The position numbers were made by a program, and so were the translations under genes. A stretch of DNA of 8,729 nucleotides. It comes from Desulforamulus profundi. Lineage in GTDB: Bacteria > Bacillota_B > Desulfotomaculia > Desulfotomaculales > Desulfotomaculaceae. Positions 6,760-8,729 of the stretch are shown here, one piece after another (position 1 is the stretch's first letter; each line of letters opens with the position of its first letter). The notes under the pieces were generated by a model that was given only the letters and a program-made list of their open reading frames with translations, did not search any database and had not been told where the DNA came from. Where the stretch lies: NCBI RefSeq assembly GCF_002607855.1, contig NZ_AWQQ01000095.1:87742-96470 (forward strand), in the 5' to 3' direction.

Positions 6760-7073
6760 AAATACTTATTCTCCCCGGCATCCTCCCTCCAGGCCAAATG
6801 CAAAAATTCCGCCAGAGGAGCCAGCGACCTGGTGGATGCGACCTGAAAGACAAAACTGCCGCTGAAGTGGTCCCGCAGCACGTAATATACCAGGCGCTCC
6901 CTGCCGGTTTTGGGGAGGTTTTTTATATTGACTTCCGCAGGCTTTTCCTGGTACTTAACAAACCCGTCTCCGGTCACATAAAGATGCCTGGATACCGACA
7001 CCAGCAATTGGTGAAGCTGGTTGGAATGCTCCGTAATAATCTTATGTTGCAATGTAAGCCCCCCTAAAGTCAC
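6630..7073 (-). CDS. N-terminal piece of the ST7-like protein
   Basis: As read, 147 residues; the last dozen after KPLNP are out of frame. It begins MTLGGLTLQHKIITEHSNQL and contains SRHLYVTGDGFVKYQE, ERLVYYVLRDHFSGSFVFQV and EFLHLAWREDAGENKYLWG. The pattern of two Asp-bearing beta hairpins (YVTGDGFV, YVLRDHFSGSF) followed by a W-x-G-M-P-D segment is vaguely like an RNase H/integrase (rve) fold. That is a guess, with the third acidic residue not identified. Confidence 0.55.
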   Translation of the reverse strand: MTLGGLTLQHKIITEHSNQLHQLLVSVSRHLYVTGDGFVKYQEKPAEVNIKNLPKTGRERLVYYVLRDHFSGSFVFQVASTRSLAPLAEFLHLAWREDAGENKYLWGMPDSLLIPKNISSPGLYRGVEKLGIKPLNPPAALLPESES

Positions 7074-7100
7074 ATATGGTTTTCTCCTTGCTATTTATCT

Positions 7101-7320
7101 TTACTTCGTGCCTGCCAAATCGAGCAGGGCAGACCCGACAGTGTTTTCCATATCAATCCAGCGGTATAGGCCTCTTTTTATACGTTCGATTTCTCCCTTT
7201 TTAAGGAGGTCATTAAGGTATATATTATGGATGCCGGCCTGGGTGATGTCCTGAGTGCGGGCATAGCCGTTATTATTCTTAACATAACCCGCGTGGAGCA
7301 GGAGGCCGACGATGGTATAA
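7101..7320 (-). pseudogene. Fragment of an AbiEi-type antitoxin winged-helix domain
   Basis: The minus strand encodes KNNNGYARTQDITQAGIHN, then IYLNDLLKKGEIERIKRGLY, RWIDMENTVGSALLDLAGTK and TAA (7103-7101). The block NGYART.DI..AGIH..YL..L...GE.ERI.RGLYR is the N-terminal winged-helix domain (AbiEi_4 type) of type IV antitoxins and related regulators. Full proteins continue for more than 100 residues after this point, so the C-terminus is missing; no start codon is visible in frame either. It lies between the RelE terminator and the ST7-like gene. This is a relic of a third toxin-antitoxin-type locus; the cognate AbiEii nucleotidyltransferase is not in the window. Confidence 0.6.
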
Positions 7321-7325
7321 ATACC

Positions 7326-7359
7326 GAAAATAAAAAGGCTACTGATAAAAAAGTTGCCT
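7326..7359 (-). terminator. Rho-independent terminator of the AbrB-RelE operon
   Basis: On the minus strand AGGCaACT pairs with AGTaGCCT (one A-A mismatch, loop of about 8), followed by TTTTTATTTTC. It starts 18 bases after the toxin stop, the expected position for ending this transcript. Confidence 0.55.
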
Positions 7360-7376
7360 CTAAAATTAACATTTAT

Positions 7377-7676
7377 CTACTTAAATATATATTTTTTAAG
7401 ATCTCTATAAAAATTTTCTCTAGAACCAAAATATACCAGATAAATATGCTTGTCCGTTTCAACAACCTTGTAGCAGATCCGAAGTGACACACCTGAAAAG
7501 GTCCAGTCCCAACTAAAGTAACTAGATAGATCCCCGTGGAGAATTGAACCATCTTTGGGGTTTTTGACAATGATTCCTACTTGTTCATGGTAACTTGCCA
7601 GTAACGCCTTTTGTTTTTTCTCAAGACTCTTAAGGAGACGTTCCAGCTTCTTTGTTGAAGAAAACGTCCAATCCAT
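7377..7676 (-). CDS. RelE/ParE-superfamily toxin, 99 residues
   Basis: The start ATG at 7676 has GGAGG 12 bases upstream; it begins MDWTFSSTKKLERLLKSLEK. The C-terminal half SLRICYKVVETDKHIYLVYF followed by GSRENFYRDLKKY is the typical RelE/ParE core (Y.v..... i.lv..G.r...Y), and the length of 99 matches the family. RelE members cut mRNA on the ribosome and ParE members poison gyrase; the sequence alone does not decide which. An upstream in-frame extension to about 7772 overlaps the antitoxin and is not believed. The gene overlaps the antitoxin by 47 bases, implying coupled translation. It appears intact, unlike most of its neighbours. Confidence 0.75.
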   Translation of the reverse strand: MDWTFSSTKKLERLLKSLEKKQKALLASYHEQVGIIVKNPKDGSILHGDLSSYFSWDWTFSGVSLRICYKVVETDKHIYLVYFGSRENFYRDLKKYIFK

Positions 7677-8070
7677 TGAAAGAACCAGCCTCCGGTCCGT
7701 CACCCACCACGTCGTCGCTACTTCCCGCAATATCATTTTCGAACTCTTGCACCCGGCGAGCCATAAATTCATCGTATTTTTTAAGGCGATAATTTAATTC
7801 CTCTATTAATTCTTCCTCGGAATATCCCTCACGAAATACTTGATGAATAATATGCTTCCTGTCCTGATCACGAACGCTTTCTTTCTCCGTCTTATACGGC
7901 TTCAAAAAGACCCCGTCATCATAAAGTTGGGCCACAAAAGTAACCCCGTCCTCAAGCGCAAGAAGCTCAAAAAAAGATTTGGGTATAGTGATCTGGCGTT
8001 TGGATGTACTTTTTATTAGCCTGGTTTCTTTAGCCTCTTGCCCATTAAACTTAATGTTTTCAGTTATCAT
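7630..8070 (-). CDS. AbrB/SpoVT-family antitoxin, 146 residues
   Basis: Residues about 16-57 (TRLIKSTSKRQITIPKSFFE, then LLALEDGVTFVAQLYDDGVF) form the swapped-hairpin SpoVT-AbrB DNA-binding domain, with the typical S.K.QITIPK strand. It is followed by a charged helical region (EEELIEELNYRLKKYDEFMA) that would bind the toxin. The start ATG at 8070 is preceded by AAGGGTGA at good spacing; this site lies in the last of the upstream tandem repeats. At 146 residues it is longer than the minimal 75-90-residue AbrB antitoxins because of the C-terminal extension. Expected to bind DNA at its own promoter and neutralise the RelE-type toxin encoded downstream. Confidence 0.8.
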   Translation of the reverse strand: MITENIKFNGQEAKETRLIKSTSKRQITIPKSFFELLALEDGVTFVAQLYDDGVFLKPYKTEKESVRDQDRKHIIHQVFREGYSEEELIEELNYRLKKYDEFMARRVQEFENDIAGSSDDVVGDGPEAGSFNGLDVFFNKEAGTSP

Positions 8071-8076
8071 TTTCTA

Positions 8077-8270
8077 CTTCACCCTTTTTGGCGCTCTAAT
8101 TAGTGGCTCTATCGCCTATTTGGTACATTCTTTATGGCACTATGCCTTATTGTGCGCTTTATCAGTGGCTCCCAAGGCCTAAATGGTACGCTTATCAGTG
8201 GCTCTTTGCCCTATCACATTGTACACTCGCAATGGCTCTCCGGCCTTTTTGGATGCGCTCTTTCAATGGC
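8077..8270 (-). repeat. Six degenerate 31-34 bp tandem repeats in the AbrB-RelE leader
   Basis: Read on the minus strand, units start with GCC at 8270, 8236, 8202, 8169, 8138 and 8107 and are 34, 34, 33, 31, 31 and 31 bp long. Shared elements in order are GCCAYT (GCCATA in unit 5), an A-rich GATAA-like stretch, GYAC/GCAC (YRYACMA), an A/T run, then AGGC and a purine tail ending GA. The GCC of one unit and the GGC of the previous one can pair as mini-hairpins of 4-7 nt loop. Unit length is not a multiple of three and frames contain stops, so this is not coding. The last unit carries the AAGGGTGA ribosome binding site of the antitoxin. The array sits wholly inside the predicted transcript leader. 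Confidence 0.7.
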
Positions 8271-8328
8271 TTTTAATATTTTTTTCTTTTGTTTATCCGG
8301 ACAGGCTCTATCCGAGCAGGACCAGGCA

Positions 8329-8345
8329 TCCTTACTCGGTAAGGA
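8329..8345. promoter_or_regulatory. Perfect palindrome at the AbrB-RelE transcription start (candidate operator)
   Basis: TCCTTAC-TCG-GTAAGGA is a 7-bp perfect inverted repeat around 3 bp. It begins one base beyond the -10 box and so covers the predicted start site. That is a classic repressor position, a natural place for the AbrB-type antitoxin to act; as RNA it could also form a 5' hairpin. The binding protein is inferred only from context. Confidence 0.5.
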
Positions 8346-8346
8346 C

Positions 8347-8375
8347 AATATATCACTTTTCCTTTTATTTGTCAA
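8347..8375 (-). promoter_or_regulatory. Strong sigma-A type promoter of the AbrB-RelE operon
   Basis: On the minus strand, TTGACA (8375-8370), a 17-bp spacer and TATATT (8352-8347). The start is expected near 8340, giving a leader of about 270 nt before the antitoxin ATG at 8070. Between the repeats and the promoter (8271-8328) I see only an AT-rich stretch and one weak further match to the repeat start at 8306. Confidence 0.7.
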
Positions 8376-8456
8376 ACCTAGCGTGAGTTTACGAAATAAC
8401 GATTACAATAACCCCTCAGCCCAGTAACCACAAGACTTTCAGGGGATAGAAACGTA

Positions 8457-8729
8457 TTACCCCCCGAGGGCATATTTTTTGATGTCTAAAATCTCTAAAA
8501 CCCTTGTTATACTTTGCATCTGACCGACTAAAAGCGCCGGATTGCGAACAACTAAAACGGTCATCTCCTGGCCATAAACGGAAAGTTTGGTGCGATATAC
8601 CTTGACGTTTTCAAGGCCATTTCCGCTAACCGGCTCAAATTCACGGGATGGAATTTCCAGTAATGCTTTTTGCTCTGAAAGTTTAAGTGAGCCCACGACA
8701 TTAAAGGGTAAGTCACCGTCTTTAATAAG
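8457..8729 (-). pseudogene. Transposase fragment, IS1634-like, open at the right edge
   Basis: The frame is open from the window edge to TAA at 8459-8457. LPFNVVGSLKLSEQKALLEI, then KVYRTKLSVYGQEMTVLVVR and NPALLVGQMQSITRVLEIL, resemble the DDE region of IS1634-type transposases (VYR...G.ERTVVVT.NP.L..GQ..GI). In that family this block is internal and a few hundred residues should follow; here the frame ends soon after, at GGGGGG-TAA, so the 3' part is missing or lies in another frame after the G6 run. No terminal inverted repeat was found. It lies just upstream of the AbrB-RelE promoter. Confidence 0.5.

Larger units (their letters stand above)
5576..7073 (-). pseudogene. ST7-like tetratricopeptide protein, ~499 residues, two frameshifts
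   Basis: Reconstructed gene. From GTG 7073 (AAGGAG 10 bases upstream) the frame reads to KPLNP, then must shift at CTAAACCC (ggg on +, 6664-6666) to continue SSGFASGIRILRDIEENLYF. A second shift at the A7 run (T7 on +, 5712-5718) restores FLPLREPESYSWGSPEEAVI, then YDAKEAWEKTPGALEWL, to TGA at 5578-5576. Each shift needs one extra base. The middle and C-terminal parts resemble the ST7 family, known in eukaryotes and in scattered bacteria, with TPR-type helices. An ATG at 7075-7073 would be ideally spaced for the AAGGAG but is followed at once by TGA, so GTG is taken as the start. Probably a cytoplasmic protein-protein interaction protein; substrate unknown. Confidence 0.7.

Noticed and set aside
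7325..7376. Hydrophobic stretch (FFISSLFIFGIYTIVGLLL) in frame with the AbiEi fragment, as a membrane segment
   Set aside because: It overlaps the terminator hairpin and T run and has no start codon, so the hydrophobic reading is probably accidental.
7227..7487. Plus-strand open frame of 86 residues
   Set aside because: It runs antisense through the AbiEi fragment, the terminator and the toxin C-terminus, with no family resemblance.
8077..8270. Tandem repeats as a CRISPR array
   Set aside because: Units are contiguous and degenerate with no unique spacers.
8400..8456. Sequence ending GGGGATAGAAAC, reminiscent of a CRISPR repeat end
   Set aside because: Only one copy, no spacers and no cas genes nearby. 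Its CCCCT/AGGGG inverted pair has a long loop and no T run, so neither array nor terminator is supported.

Overview
The window looks like an accessory, decaying stretch of chromosome from a low-to-mid GC Gram-positive anaerobe. A Clostridia/Peptococcaceae-type genome is my best guess, inferred from the character of the proteins, strong sigma-A type promoters and GGAGG-like ribosome binding sites; no marker gene fixes the taxon. Almost every larger gene is interrupted. I count six places where the reading frame must change for the protein to make sense, mostly at short C or A runs and mostly needing one extra base. There are also real truncations that cannot be base-calling slips. Either the assembly carries homopolymer errors, or the region is truly decaying, or both.

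Layout. 1-66: possible 3' end of a + strand gene. 151-2881 (-): one roughly 910-residue protein of unrecognised family, split into three pieces by two frameshifts. 2881-3169 (-): the 3' end of an upstream gene, also frameshifted, whose TAA overlaps the ATG of the 910-residue gene (TAATG), so the two formed an operon. 3187-3273 (-): a relic of a LivF-type ABC ATPase signature region, marking a recombination boundary. 3382-4888 (+): promoter, palindrome, an HTH plus ImmA/IrrE metallopeptidase gene with a late frameshift, and a PIN-domain gene with an internal stop; together a toxin-antitoxin-like pair. 4913-5497 (-): an HhH-GPD DNA-3-methyladenine glycosylase with its C-terminus lost where it meets the truncated PIN gene. 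5576-7073 (-): a TPR protein resembling the ST7 family, about 499 residues, split by two frameshifts. 7101-7320 (-): a fragment of an AbiEi-type antitoxin winged-helix domain. 7326-8375 (-): a complete transcription unit with terminator, RelE/ParE-type toxin, AbrB/SpoVT-type antitoxin, a 270-nt leader made largely of six 31-34 bp degenerate tandem repeats, a palindrome at the predicted start site, and a strong promoter. 8457-8729 (-): a fragment of an IS1634-like transposase running off the right edge.

The AbrB-RelE unit is the only module that appears intact. Its repeat-rich transcribed leader, whose last repeat supplies the antitoxin's ribosome binding site, is the most unusual structure here and has no obvious counterpart in ordinary type II modules. 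Three toxin-antitoxin-like loci, a transposase remnant and several truncated genes within 9 kb suggest a genomic-island or defence-island setting.
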